Below, in pieces: positions 1-7,235 of a stretch of 22,744 bases of DNA. The notes beneath the pieces were generated by a model that worked only from the letters and a program-made list of their open reading frames with translations, made no database searches and had not been told where the DNA came from. Each line of letters opens with the position of its first letter. Positions within the stretch are counted from its first letter, which is position 1. The stretch covers positions 1-22,744 of the forward strand of contig JBHBZU010000020.1 in the NCBI GenBank assembly GCA_041797745.1, read 5' to 3'. Source of the stretch: UBA3871 sp041797745. GTDB taxonomy: Bacteria; Bacillota; Clostridia; Peptostreptococcales; Anaerovoracaceae. The position numbers and the translations under genes were made by a program.

Positions 1-699
1 GCTGAAAATTCCAATACAGCAAGACATGCATCTGAATTTTGGATGATTGAACCGGAAATTGCTTTCGCTGATTTGGAAGACAATATGGTTATTGCCGAAG
101 AAATGATAAAATACATCATTAAAGACGTTTTAGAAAATTGTCCGGAAGAAATGGACTTCTTTAACCAGCGCGTTGATAAGGGTCTGCTTGAAAGATTAAA
201 TAAGATTGTAAACGCGGATTTTGGTCGCGTTACATATACAGAAGCTGTTGAATTGTTAAAGAAGAGCGGTAAGGACTTTCAGTATCCGGTTGAGTGGGGT
301 ATTGACCTGCAAACAGAACATGAAAGATATCTTACAGAAGAAATCTTCAACAAACCACTTTTCGTTACCGATTATCCAAAGGATATAAAGGCATTCTACA
401 TGAGAATGAACGAAGATGGAAAGACTGTTGCGGCATGTGACTTATTAGTTCCCGGCGTAGGTGAAATTATTGGCGGCTCCCAGAGGGAAGAAAGATATGA
501 CCTCTTGGTAAAGCGCATGAAAGAGCTTGGGCTTAATGAAGAAGATTACTGGTGGTATCTTGACCTCCGCAGATTTGGCGGCGTAAAGCATTCAGGATAC
601 GGTCTGGGCTTTGAAAGAATAATCATGTACATTACAGGAATGGCTAATATCCGTGATGTGCAGCTTCTTCCAAGAACACCTAAGAGTGCAGAATTCTAA
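1..699 (+). CDS. asnS: Asparaginyl-tRNA synthetase, C-terminal part
   Basis: Class II aminoacyl-tRNA synthetase that charges tRNA-Asn with asparagine in the cytoplasm. The frame is open from base 1, so the gene begins upstream of the window; about 232 C-terminal residues are present, roughly half of a typical AsnRS of about 460 residues. The first residues (AENSNTARHASEFWMIEPE) match the AsnRS catalytic core after motif 2. The end carries class II motif 3 (GYGLGFERIIMYITGMANIRD) and the typical terminus LLPRTP. The internal ATG at 43 lies inside this conserved block and is not the true start. No terminator separates it from the next gene 52 bases downstream, so read-through is likely. Confidence 0.96.
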   Translation, partial: AENSNTARHASEFWMIEPEIAFADLEDNMVIAEEMIKYIIKDVLENCPEEMDFFNQRVDKGLLERLNKIVNADFGRVTYTEAVELLKKSGKDFQYPVEWGIDLQTEHERYLTEEIFNKPLFVTDYPKDIKAFYMRMNEDGKTVAACDLLVPGVGEIIGGSQREERYDLLVKRMKELGLNEEDYWWYLDLRRFGGVKHSGYGLGFERIIMYITGMANIRDVQLLPRTPKSAEF

Positions 700-751
700 T
701 TGAGAGTATTTCGCGTAGAGGGTTCGAAAACCCATTTAGGAGGAATTTAAA

Positions 752-1975
752 ATGCTTGTTACATTAATCCCTATGTTTGACAAGGAGATGAAAGTCAGTG
801 CTTATTCCATTAAGGCACAGAAAGACAATTACTTTTTAAACCCTGAGCTGACAGGTATCGAAAGACACGTTCAGGCATCTAAAGTAGTAGGTCTTGAAGC
901 CCTCAATGAAGTGGGCGTTGAGACTTTATCGCCGGGAACAGACGTATTTTTACCTTTGAGCAAGATTGCTCTTTTCAAGGATATTGCTTCCATTTGTAAG
1001 GTTCCTCATGAGAGATTGGTACTTTTGATTGAAGATAATGTTCCGGCAGAGCCGGCATATGTGGGGCGCATGGTAGAACTCAAGAAGCTGGGCTACCGGC
1101 TGGCGCTTAAAAACTTACCTGTAACCGCATATATTGAGCATGCGTCGGTCATTAAGCTGCTGGATTATGTAGTGCTGGACAGCGCTACTATGGATGTTCA
1201 GAAAGCAAAGGTTTTCTTTAAGAAAGCTTATCCCGGCATTAAGCTCATGGTTTCCCATATAGCAAGTCAGGAGTTTTTCGACTTAATAAAGGATGAAAAA
1301 GAGTTCGTGCTTTTTGAGGGCTCATTCTATCGTATGCCTGTTACAGTAGGGGAGACTGATGTGACACCGCTGAAAGCTACATATTTGCAGCTGTTAAATG
1401 TTGTAAATGATGAAGATTACGACTTACAGGCTGCGGCGGATGTTATTGCAAGAGATACCGCTTTAACCATTTCCTTTTTGAAGATGGTTGGAACCCAAAT
1501 GGGAGGGAGTGAAATTTCTTCCATTAGGCATGCAGCTGCCATTTTAGGACAGAAAGAATTAAAGAAGTGGATAAATGCTGTAGTAACCAAGGAGCTGTGT
1601 GCAGACAGACCAAGTGAAATCATGAGATTGTCACTTCTTCGTGCTAAATTTGCAGAAGAGCTGGCGCCTGTATTTGAAATGGGCATGAGCACTCAAGAAC
1701 TGTTCCTCATGGGTCTGTTTTCGGTACTGGATCTTATCTTAAGATGTCCTATGGAAGAGGCACTGGGAAAGGTTAAGGTTAGCAAGGAAATAAGGCAGGC
1801 TCTTGTTGAGGGCAAAGGAAGATTTGCTCCAATCATGGGATTCATAAAGAGATATGAAGAGGCTGACTGGCAGGAAATTTCACGAGTACTAATCGTAGGA
1901 AATATAGACATGGACGAGGTTTACAGAGCTTATGTGGACTCTCTCCGCTGGTTCAACAATCTTCTTAAAGCGTAG
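752..1975 (+). CDS. Degenerate EAL plus HDOD domain signalling protein (YuxH-like)
   Basis: A 407-residue protein with the two-domain layout of YuxH-type proteins: an N-terminal EAL-like region (about 1-190) and a C-terminal HDOD region (about 200-390), where the helical stretch around RDTALTISFLKMVG and the SIRHAAAILGQKEL motif are typical. EAL domains normally hydrolyse cyclic di-GMP. Here the signature E-A/L-L is absent near residue 20, and the position of the catalytic Asp pair in the strand LALxxF reads LALKNL (118-122). The EAL part is therefore probably non-catalytic. HDOD domains act in signalling and protein-protein contacts. Start ATG 752 has a strong AGGAGG at 738-743, preceded by a small GGGTT/AACCC hairpin at 720-733. 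A terminator follows. The exact role is unknown. Confidence 0.8.
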   Translation: MLVTLIPMFDKEMKVSAYSIKAQKDNYFLNPELTGIERHVQASKVVGLEALNEVGVETLSPGTDVFLPLSKIALFKDIASICKVPHERLVLLIEDNVPAEPAYVGRMVELKKLGYRLALKNLPVTAYIEHASVIKLLDYVVLDSATMDVQKAKVFFKKAYPGIKLMVSHIASQEFFDLIKDEKEFVLFEGSFYRMPVTVGETDVTPLKATYLQLLNVVNDEDYDLQAAADVIARDTALTISFLKMVGTQMGGSEISSIRHAAAILGQKELKKWINAVVTKELCADRPSEIMRLSLLRAKFAEELAPVFEMGMSTQELFLMGLFSVLDLILRCPMEEALGKVKVSKEIRQALVEGKGRFAPIMGFIKRYEEADWQEISRVLIVGNIDMDEVYRAYVDSLRWFNNLLKA

Positions 1976-2036
1976 AATTGAAAAACATCAAATAAAAGTC
2001 TTATAACTATAGGGCGACTTATAGCAAAATGTTGAT

Positions 2037-2090
2037 AAAACCGCTGTAAACATTGAAAAAATCAGTGTATGCAGCGGTTTTGGTTTGTTT
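2037..2090. terminator. Bidirectional intrinsic terminator after the EAL-HDOD gene
   Basis: The ten-base arm AAAACCGCTG (2037-2046) pairs perfectly with CAGCGGTTTT (2072-2081), with an inner stem CATTG/CAGTG. A T-rich tract follows on the + strand, and an A-run on the other side gives a U-run on the - strand. Confidence 0.85.
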
Positions 2091-2471
2091 GGAACAACTT
2101 TAAGGATGACAAAAGAGGTTGGGCATTTTAGTTTATGCCTTTTATTTCGAATTTAGTTTTAGAGTACATTTTAAGAACTGTTCTTTTAAAATTCGGTTTT
2201 GAAATTCTAAGGCTATATTTTATGCGTTACTTTTCAAACAACCACAACATAGTCGGAAATAGCCCTGGACTAATAACAAGATTGACTCATTTGCTGTTTA
2301 CATACAATGAAACAGATGGTGTACAATACTGAAAGGAATATATTGATATAAACCGAGAAATTGCGAATTTTTAAGGGTTGAGACTTTATCGAAAGCGAGA
2401 TGAGAAAAGAGGTAAAATAAAAATTGTACGAGTTTGTTGCTTAAATGAGTAAATTGTCAGAAAAGAAAATA
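2091..2471. other. Intergenic region without a supported gene
   Basis: About 380 AT-rich bases between the terminator and the promoter of the EF-G-like gene. A 65-codon open frame at 2135-2332 has no ribosome binding site and no recognisable protein features. Weak promoter-like TACAAT hexamers occur at 2303 and 2322, but no translatable gene follows them. Short reverse-strand frames here are under 15 codons. I see no structured RNA I can name. Confidence 0.5.
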
Positions 2472-2523
2472 TTGATTAACTAATTTGAAAATGCTATAAT
2501 TTTCTTGTAAAGCGTCACTTTAC
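2472..2523 (+). promoter_or_regulatory. Promoter of the EF-G-like gene, with a hairpin at the transcript 5' end
   Basis: The -35 TTGATT (2472-2477) lies 17 bases before a perfect extended -10, TGCTATAAT (TATAAT at 2495-2500). The expected start near 2507 coincides with a perfect 6-bp inverted repeat, GTAAAG (2507-2512) and CTTTAC (2518-2523), so the mRNA would begin with a small stem-loop. Confidence 0.8.
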
Positions 2524-2550
2524 GAGTAAATTATTTGGGAGGGTCTTATT

Positions 2551-4491
2551 ATGAAAGGCTATACAGGCGAAACTATTAGAAATGTTGCACTTCTCGGGCA
2601 TGGTGGTTGCGGAAAGACCACTTTCTTGGACGCTGCACTTTTGGCAACCGGAGTAATTAATAGATTAGGAAAAGTCGAAGATGGAAATACAGTTTCCGAT
2701 TACGACAAGATGGAGATAGAAAAAGGTTATTCAATTCGTGCGACTCTAGTGCCGGTTGAATTTAATAAAACTAAAATCAACTTTGTGGATACACCGGGAT
2801 TCTTTGATTTTGTAGGTGAAGTAAGGTCCGCACTTTCTGCTGTTGAAGCGGCAGCTATTTTAGTAGACGCTTCCGCAGGTATTCAGGTTGGTACCGAAAA
2901 GGCTTGGGGAGAAGCAACAGAAGCCGGTATATCCAAGTTCTTCATTCTCACCAAGACGGATAAAGAAAACGTAGACATTGAGAAAACCATTGCAGAGTTA
3001 AAAGAAAAGTTCGGCACATCCGTAGTAACATTAGACGATAGAGAAGCTCTTTCAGAAGCGATTGCGGAAACTGATGAAGAGCTGATGGATATATTTTTCG
3101 ATAAGGGAGAATTTACCGACGAGGAATTTAACCGCGGTATGTCCAAGGGTATTGCCCAGGGTGATATCGTTCCGGTATTTACCTCTTCCTCTTTCAAAAA
3201 TGAGGGCATTAAAGAAGTTCTCCAGCACATCATTGACTTAGTTCCTACACCTACTTCCGTAGCACCGCTTAAGGCTATTGACGCTAAGGACAATGAAGTG
3301 GAAGTGGCAGTAGACCCTACAGGAAAACCGGTAGTATATGTATTCAAGACTTTAGCCGACGCTTTCCTGGGCAAGATTTCTTTTGCTAAGGTTATTTCCG
3401 GCAACATCAATCCGGGCATGGAACTTTACAATGCTGAAAATGAAAAGTCAGAAAAACTGGGTTCAGTCTTTTTCTTAAGAGGAAAGACTCAAGGCGAAGC
3501 TCCTACAGTAGCAGCAGGAGATATTGTCGCTTTAGGTAAACTTCAAAATACAAAAACAGGCGACACTCTTTGTGAAAAGGGTAATCTGCTAAAGCTGAAG
3601 CCTGTAGAATTTCCACAGCCTACCTTGTTCGAAGCTATTGTTGCAAACGAAAAGGGAGCTGACGAAAAGATGGCTACGGGTCTCCATAAGCTGATTGAAG
3701 AAGATCCGTCTTTGGTTCTCACACGCAATACTGAAACTCATCAGACCTTAGTCGGCGGACAGGGAGAAATTCAGTTGGCGATAGCACTTTCCAAGTTAAA
3801 GGATAAGTATGGCGTAACAGTAGATGTAGTGCCTCAAAAGATTGCATACCGCGAAACTATTAAGGGACAGTCCGATGTGCAGGGTAAGCATAAGAAACAG
3901 TCCGGTGGTGCAGGTCAGTACGGTGACGTACATATCAGATTTTCACCGTCAGAGCAGGAATTTGAATTTTCCGAAGAACTTTTCGGCGGTTCAGTGCCAA
4001 AGCAGTATGTTCCGGCAGTTGAAAAGGGTCTCCTTGAATGTATGGAAAAGGGACCTCTTGCAGGCTGTAAGTGTCAAAACATTAAGGCGGTTCTCTACGA
4101 TGGCTCTTATCATGATGTAGACTCCAACGAAGTGTCTTTCAAGATTGCTGCTTCTTTAGCGTTTAAGAAAGGTATTGTTGAGGCTAAGCCTTGCCTTTTA
4201 GAGCCTATCATGAAGCTGGACATCAAGGTTCCTGATGACAATGTGGGTGCGGTAATGGGAGATTTACCAACACGTCGCGGTATTGTGCTGGGTATGGACC
4301 CTATGGCTGGTGGCTGGCAGATGTTGCACGCAACAGCACCACAGGCAGAACTTTTCACCTATGCGGTACAGCTTCGTTCTATGACTCAGGCGAGAGGTTC
4401 ATTTATCATGGAATTTGAACGTTATGATGAGGTTCCGGCAGATAAGGCTCAGAAAATTATCGAAGCGTACAAAGCTACACAAGCAGAATAG
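2551..4491 (+). CDS. EF-G-like translational GTPase (EF-G2 type)
   Basis: A 646-residue translation-factor GTPase with EF-G architecture. The P-loop is GHGGCGKTT (16-24), the switch I remnant EKGYSI is at 57-62, G3 is DTPGFFDF (80-87) and G4 is TKTD (134-137, normally NKMD). Domains II to V follow, with a typical domain V ending (QLRSMTQARGSFIMEFERYDEVP). It is shorter than canonical EF-G (about 690) because the G domain ends near 235: most of the G' insert is missing. The P-loop resembles EF-G2 paralogues (GHxGSGKTT) rather than the translocase (AHIDAGKTT). A separate housekeeping fusA is therefore expected elsewhere; a role in translocation or ribosome recycling is inference. Start ATG 2551 has GGGAGGG at 2537-2543. 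The gene has its own promoter and terminator. Confidence 0.88.
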   Translation: MKGYTGETIRNVALLGHGGCGKTTFLDAALLATGVINRLGKVEDGNTVSDYDKMEIEKGYSIRATLVPVEFNKTKINFVDTPGFFDFVGEVRSALSAVEAAAILVDASAGIQVGTEKAWGEATEAGISKFFILTKTDKENVDIEKTIAELKEKFGTSVVTLDDREALSEAIAETDEELMDIFFDKGEFTDEEFNRGMSKGIAQGDIVPVFTSSSFKNEGIKEVLQHIIDLVPTPTSVAPLKAIDAKDNEVEVAVDPTGKPVVYVFKTLADAFLGKISFAKVISGNINPGMELYNAENEKSEKLGSVFFLRGKTQGEAPTVAAGDIVALGKLQNTKTGDTLCEKGNLLKLKPVEFPQPTLFEAIVANEKGADEKMATGLHKLIEEDPSLVLTRNTETHQTLVGGQGEIQLAIALSKLKDKYGVTVDVVPQKIAYRETIKGQSDVQGKHKKQSGGAGQYGDVHIRFSPSEQEFEFSEELFGGSVPKQYVPAVEKGLLECMEKGPLAGCKCQNIKAVLYDGSYHDVDSNEVSFKIAASLAFKKGIVEAKPCLLEPIMKLDIKVPDDNVGAVMGDLPTRRGIVLGMDPMAGGWQMLHATAPQAELFTYAVQLRSMTQARGSFIMEFERYDEVPADKAQKIIEAYKATQAE

Positions 4492-4516
4492 GAACACATA
4501 TTTATTATATGCGTAT

Positions 4517-4546
4517 AAAGGGCTCCGAAATAACGGAGTCCTTTTT
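4517..4546 (+). terminator. Intrinsic terminator of the EF-G-like gene
   Basis: AAAGGGCTCCG (4517-4527) pairs with CGGAGTCCTTT (4534-4544), with one G-U pair and a 6-base loop, and runs into TTTTT. Confidence 0.9.
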
Positions 4547-4587
4547 GTGTGCAAAGAGGAAAAATAAAGGCTTGCGGCGCACTGGTA

Positions 4588-4780
4588 ATATATGGTATAA
4601 TGACCCCAAGTTGCATAGTCATTTCACCATATCTTCATTTAAAAATTATGATGAGAGATATGGTATAATGGCCGCAAACGCAGTCATTATACAAAATCAT
4701 ATAGCCGTGCGAATATTTTGCTTCGTAAACTTCGGCAAAAACGCACATGGCTGAATTATATCATGTAAACATGATATAAT
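4588..4780 (+). repeat. Array of three palindromic elements, each containing an extended -10 box
   Basis: TGnTATAATG occurs three times (TATAAT at 4596-4601, 4664-4669 and 4775-4780), each time as one arm of an inverted repeat. In the first, ATATGGT..AATGAC pairs with GTCATTTCACCATAT ending near 4634. In the second, GTATAATGGC pairs with GTCATTATAC. In the third, ATTATATCATG (4755-4765) pairs perfectly with CATGATATAAT (4770-4780). Copies one and two align along most of their length and look like a diverged duplication. Another dyad, ACCATATCT (4626-4634) with AGATATGGT (4656-4664), links them. The array lies directly upstream of the ABM gene, so tandem promoters with operators are plausible. 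Confidence 0.6.
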
Positions 4781-4806
4781 GATATGTATTGGAGGTTAGG
4801 AACATT

Positions 4807-5148
4807 ATGACAAATTTTTTTGTAAGATACCGTGCAGCCAGTCTGGATACTTTGGTCAGATTCTACGCAGAATTGCAACTTAGCGGAGCGGTAGAAAAGA
4901 CCAGAGAAGAAAAGGGCTGTATTAGATATGAATATTTTTTCCCTGCATATACGCTTTTTGATACAACGGTGCTGGAACAAAAGGATGGTTTGAAAAGAGA
5001 AGTTGAGCTTCTACTTTGGGAGCAATGGGAAAGTATCGAAGACCAAGAGGCGCATATGAAAATGCCGCATTTTAAGGTTTTTGGAGAATTAAAAGAAAAA
5101 TACGGGGTTGAAACTTCCTTTGAGGTTCAAAACATAGCAGAAAAATAG
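4807..5148 (+). CDS. ABM-domain protein (antibiotic biosynthesis monooxygenase / YgiN-like fold)
   Basis: A 113-residue single-domain protein of the dimeric alpha/beta barrel ABM family. The pattern EKGCIRYEYFF in the first half and LLWEQWESIEDQEAHMKMPHFKVF in the second is the family hallmark; the last part is the helix leading to the conserved His (PHF). Members include quinol monooxygenases and heme-degrading enzymes, but many have no known substrate, so no reaction is assigned. ATG 4807 is preferred over the upstream in-frame TTG at 4789 because GGAGG (4791-4795) lies between them. It is probably monocistronic, sitting between the palindromic promoter array and a terminator that overlaps its stop codon. 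Confidence 0.82.
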   Translation: MTNFFVRYRAASLDTLVRFYAELQLSGAVEKTREEKGCIRYEYFFPAYTLFDTTVLEQKDGLKREVELLLWEQWESIEDQEAHMKMPHFKVFGELKEKYGVETSFEVQNIAEK

Positions 5149-5177
5149 CGGATGTCGTTGACATTTGCTTTTTATTT
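5148..5177 (+). terminator. Intrinsic terminator overlapping the ABM stop codon
   Basis: GCGGATGTC (5148-5156) pairs with GACATTTGC (5160-5168), using two G-U pairs and a 3-base loop. TTTTTATTT follows at once. The first stem base is the last base of the TAG stop codon. Confidence 0.85.
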
Positions 5178-5278
5178 GCGCAGGGCTAGGGCGGCAGTAA
5201 AGCGCCATGGATTAAAAGACCTGTGCTTCTTGTACGAGACCTGCCGCTGCTCTGACTTTCGTCAATCGCAGGGACAGG
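5178..5278. other. GC-rich intergenic segment with nested inverted repeats (candidate structured RNA)
   Basis: This stretch is clearly richer in G and C than its surroundings. GCGCAGG (5178-5184) can pair with CCTGTGC (5220-5226) around an inner GGCG/CGCC. A second arm combines CCTG/CAGG, CTGC/GCAG and TGAC/GTCA around a TTTC loop (5240-5278). It lies between the ABM terminator and the radA promoter, so neither gene's main transcript contains it. I recognise no RNA family and see no clear promoter or terminator of its own. Confidence 0.3.
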
Positions 5279-5293
5279 GCTTCGAACAAATGT

Positions 5294-5341
5294 TTGCAAA
5301 TGTGGGTGGGGAGTGATATAATATAGGAAGTAATTAGGAGG
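5294..5341 (+). promoter_or_regulatory. radA promoter and ribosome binding site
   Basis: TTGCAA (5294-5299), a 17-base spacer, then the extended -10 TGATATAAT (TATAAT at 5317-5322). AGGAGG at 5336-5341 precedes the ATG at 5347, giving a very short leader. Confidence 0.8.
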
Positions 5342-5346
5342 CGGCT

Positions 5347-6780
5347 ATGGCGAAAACAAAAGCTAAGACGGTATTTGTCTGTAATGAGTGCGGATATGAG
5401 AGCCCGAAGTGGATGGGGCAGTGTGTCTGCGGTGCGTGGAACTCTTTTTTTGAACAGAAAGTAGTTAATATAGATATTGATGATAAACGAAGCCGTTCCA
5501 GAGCCGGAAGAACAACAGCTTCTACGAATCAAACAGGAGGAGCAAACTCACCAACGGGAAGAGGGGGTAGCCCAAGCAGGATTTCTGAAATTATATCAGG
5601 GAATCATGATCGCATGGATACCGGTATTGGAGAGCTAAATCGTGTGCTGGGAGGCGGTATTGTTCGAGGGTCGCTTACTCTAATCAGTGGGGAGCCCGGT
5701 ATCGGTAAATCTACTATTATCTTGCAGACCGCAGCCAACATAACTCAAAAGTACGGGAGGGTTCTTTATGTTTCGGGTGAAGAGTCGGAAGAACAGATAA
5801 AACTGCGAGCAGAAAGAATTTGCCCGACAGCCCCGGAAGAGCTTTACGTTTTATCTGAAACCAACATGGAAAACATCGAGGCTGCCGTGGATAATCTCCA
5901 GCCGCGATTGCTCATTATAGATTCTATCCAGACCATGTATAGTGAGGAACTGGAATCTGCCCCGGGCAGCGTATCTCAAGTGAGAGCTTGCGGAAATGAG
6001 CTTATGCGCTTGGGAAAGGTTACAGGCATACCTGTTTTTATTGTTGCACATGTTACCAAAAGCGGCGATTTGGCGGGACCTAAAATTGTAGAGCATTTAG
6101 TTGATTGCGTATTGTCTTTTACGGGAGAAAGGAACCACGATCTTCGCATTCTTAGAGCATATAAAAATCGCTTCGGAACCACCAGTGAGATTGGCGCATT
6201 TGAAATGGCGGAGAAAGGTTTACAAGAGATAGAAAATTTATCTCAGAGCTTCATGGAAGAGGCTTCGGTAGATTCGGAGGGTTCGGTTACCACTGCGGTA
6301 TATGAGGGTACAAGACCGTTGATTATTGAGATACAGGCCTTAACGGCAGCGGCAAATATAGGCTTTGCAAGGCGCACCGCTGTAGGAGTGGAAAGCTCAC
6401 GACTAAATATGATTATTGCGGTACTGGAACGTCGCGCAGGGATTTCGCTTATGAATCAGGATATATACGTAAATGTTGTAGGTGGACTGCGTCCCGAGGG
6501 AACTTCCATAGATTTAGCCATAGCAATGGCATTGTTTTCTTCTTTCAGAGGAGTGCCTATGCCCTCTGACACTCTCATTTTAGGAGAGGTTGGACTTACG
6601 GGAGAACTTAGAACCATACAAAATGCTGAAAAAATAGTAAAGGAAGCTGAACGAATGGGGCTTAAGAGAGTTATTCTTCCGAAGAGAAATGCTGAAAAAC
6701 TGGCACATTTAAGGTTGTCAGAGATTAGGATTGTCGGTGTCGAAACTGTTCGACAAGCTATCGCGGCTATATCCAAATAG
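5347..6780 (+). CDS. radA: DNA repair protein RadA (Sms)
   Basis: RecA-related ATPase that drives branch migration of recombination intermediates during DNA repair. All hallmarks are visible: an N-terminal C4 zinc finger (C12, C15, C26, C28), a Walker A motif GEPGIGKST (115-123), a Walker B strand LLIIDSIQT, the RadA-specific KNRFG motif near residue 273, and a C-terminal Lon-protease-like domain (MNQDIYVNVVGGLRPEGTSIDLAIA) without protease function. At 477 residues it is slightly longer than usual (about 455); the extra length is a low-complexity Ser/Gly/Arg linker (about 47-80) between the zinc finger and the ATPase domain. Start ATG 5347 is set by AGGAGG. It is followed by a strong terminator, so it is transcribed alone rather than with disA as in Bacillus. 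Confidence 0.97.
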   Translation: MAKTKAKTVFVCNECGYESPKWMGQCVCGAWNSFFEQKVVNIDIDDKRSRSRAGRTTASTNQTGGANSPTGRGGSPSRISEIISGNHDRMDTGIGELNRVLGGGIVRGSLTLISGEPGIGKSTIILQTAANITQKYGRVLYVSGEESEEQIKLRAERICPTAPEELYVLSETNMENIEAAVDNLQPRLLIIDSIQTMYSEELESAPGSVSQVRACGNELMRLGKVTGIPVFIVAHVTKSGDLAGPKIVEHLVDCVLSFTGERNHDLRILRAYKNRFGTTSEIGAFEMAEKGLQEIENLSQSFMEEASVDSEGSVTTAVYEGTRPLIIEIQALTAAANIGFARRTAVGVESSRLNMIIAVLERRAGISLMNQDIYVNVVGGLRPEGTSIDLAIAMALFSSFRGVPMPSDTLILGEVGLTGELRTIQNAEKIVKEAERMGLKRVILPKRNAEKLAHLRLSEIRIVGVETVRQAIAAISK

Positions 6781-6795
6781 TAAATAGAACTAAAT

Positions 6796-6831
6796 AAAAA
6801 ATGCAGTTAGATATTTCTAACTGCATTTTTG
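6796..6831. terminator. Bidirectional terminator shared by radA and the small reverse ORF
   Basis: A 14-bp perfect stem, AAAAATGCAGTTAG (6797-6810) with CTAACTGCATTTTT (6817-6830), and a 6-base loop. A-run and T-run ends make it work on both strands. Confidence 0.93.
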
Positions 6832-6930
6832 TATAAAGAAGCAACCAACTAACGACAGAAGAACAGCCGACGAAACAAGTGGAAAAGCAAATGCTTTAAT
6901 CAAAAAATTTAATTTTATCATATGTAACAT
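6817..6930 (-). CDS. Candidate small hydrophobic/lipobox peptide on the reverse strand
   Basis: A 37-codon reading frame hidden in the radA-yacL gap, ATG at 6930 and TAG at 6817. The peptide starts MLHMIKLNFLIKAFAFP and continues with a hydrophobic stretch ending SLVGC, then eight residues. This looks like a signal peptide with a basic n-region, a hydrophobic core and a lipobox-like LVGC; the mature part would be only CFFIQKCS. AAGGAG (reverse complement of 6942-6947) lies 11 bases upstream of the ATG. The stop codon falls inside the bidirectional hairpin that would also terminate this transcript. No strong reverse promoter is visible. It could be a lipopeptide precursor, a small membrane protein or a type I toxin-like peptide, or chance. 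Confidence 0.4.
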   Translation of the reverse strand: MLHMIKLNFLIKAFAFPLVSSAVLLSLVGCFFIQKCS

Positions 6931-6954
6931 ATGTTTGCGGTCTCCTTATCCACA
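6919..6954. other. CATATG dyad and a consensus DnaA-box sequence
   Basis: CATATG-TAA-CATATG forms a perfect dyad at 6919-6933, overlapping the start of the candidate reverse ORF. TTATCCACA at 6946-6954 matches the consensus DnaA box exactly. It is a single box, so it does not indicate an origin. Confidence 0.35.
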
Positions 6955-7081
6955 CCGTTTTTTCGGGTTAAAATCTATACGGAATCTCTTCCCGAAGTAA
7001 GTTCTGTTCAAAATTTCAATGTGAAACCTAATCTGGGAATTTACGTGGAAATTTACAAATGTTTTAATCGTACAAACAGCA

Positions 7082-7111
7082 TTGACATTTGTGAGGATTT
7101 AGGCATATACT
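7082..7111 (+). promoter_or_regulatory. Promoter of yacL
   Basis: A perfect -35 TTGACA (7082-7087), an 18-base spacer and TATACT (7106-7111). The leader is about 118 bases and can form a stem, TGCGTATGAG (7147-7156) with CTCAAACGCA (7173-7182), before AAAGGAGG at 7221-7228. The rest of the 6955-7235 stretch holds no supported gene. Confidence 0.7.
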
Positions 7112-7235
7112 CTAATATGAATAGGTAGCTTTAGCATGGGGTAGTGTGCGTATGAGGATTTCGATTATTATGCTCAAACGCATGTGACTCACGGATAAAA
7201 GCCTTATTCAAAATAAAAAGAAAGGAGGAACTATT

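Noticed and set aside
917..931. GTTGAGACTTTATCG occurs here and again at 2377-2391
   Set aside because: A single 15-base match in a window of this size is within reach of chance; flanks do not match.
2135..2332. 65-codon open frame between the EAL-HDOD and EF-G-like genes
   Set aside because: No ribosome binding site and no protein-like features; lies in AT-rich non-coding sequence.
4509..4754. 81-codon frame after the EF-G-like gene
   Set aside because: It begins just before the terminator hairpin, runs through it and through the palindromic promoter array, and has no Shine-Dalgarno.
6946..6954. Perfect DnaA box as a sign of a replication origin
   Set aside because: Only one box was noticed, with no AT-rich unwinding region or dnaA/dnaN nearby; kept only as a minor site.
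6931..7128. 65-codon + strand frame before yacL
   Set aside because: No Shine-Dalgarno, overlaps the yacL promoter, and its composition looks non-coding.
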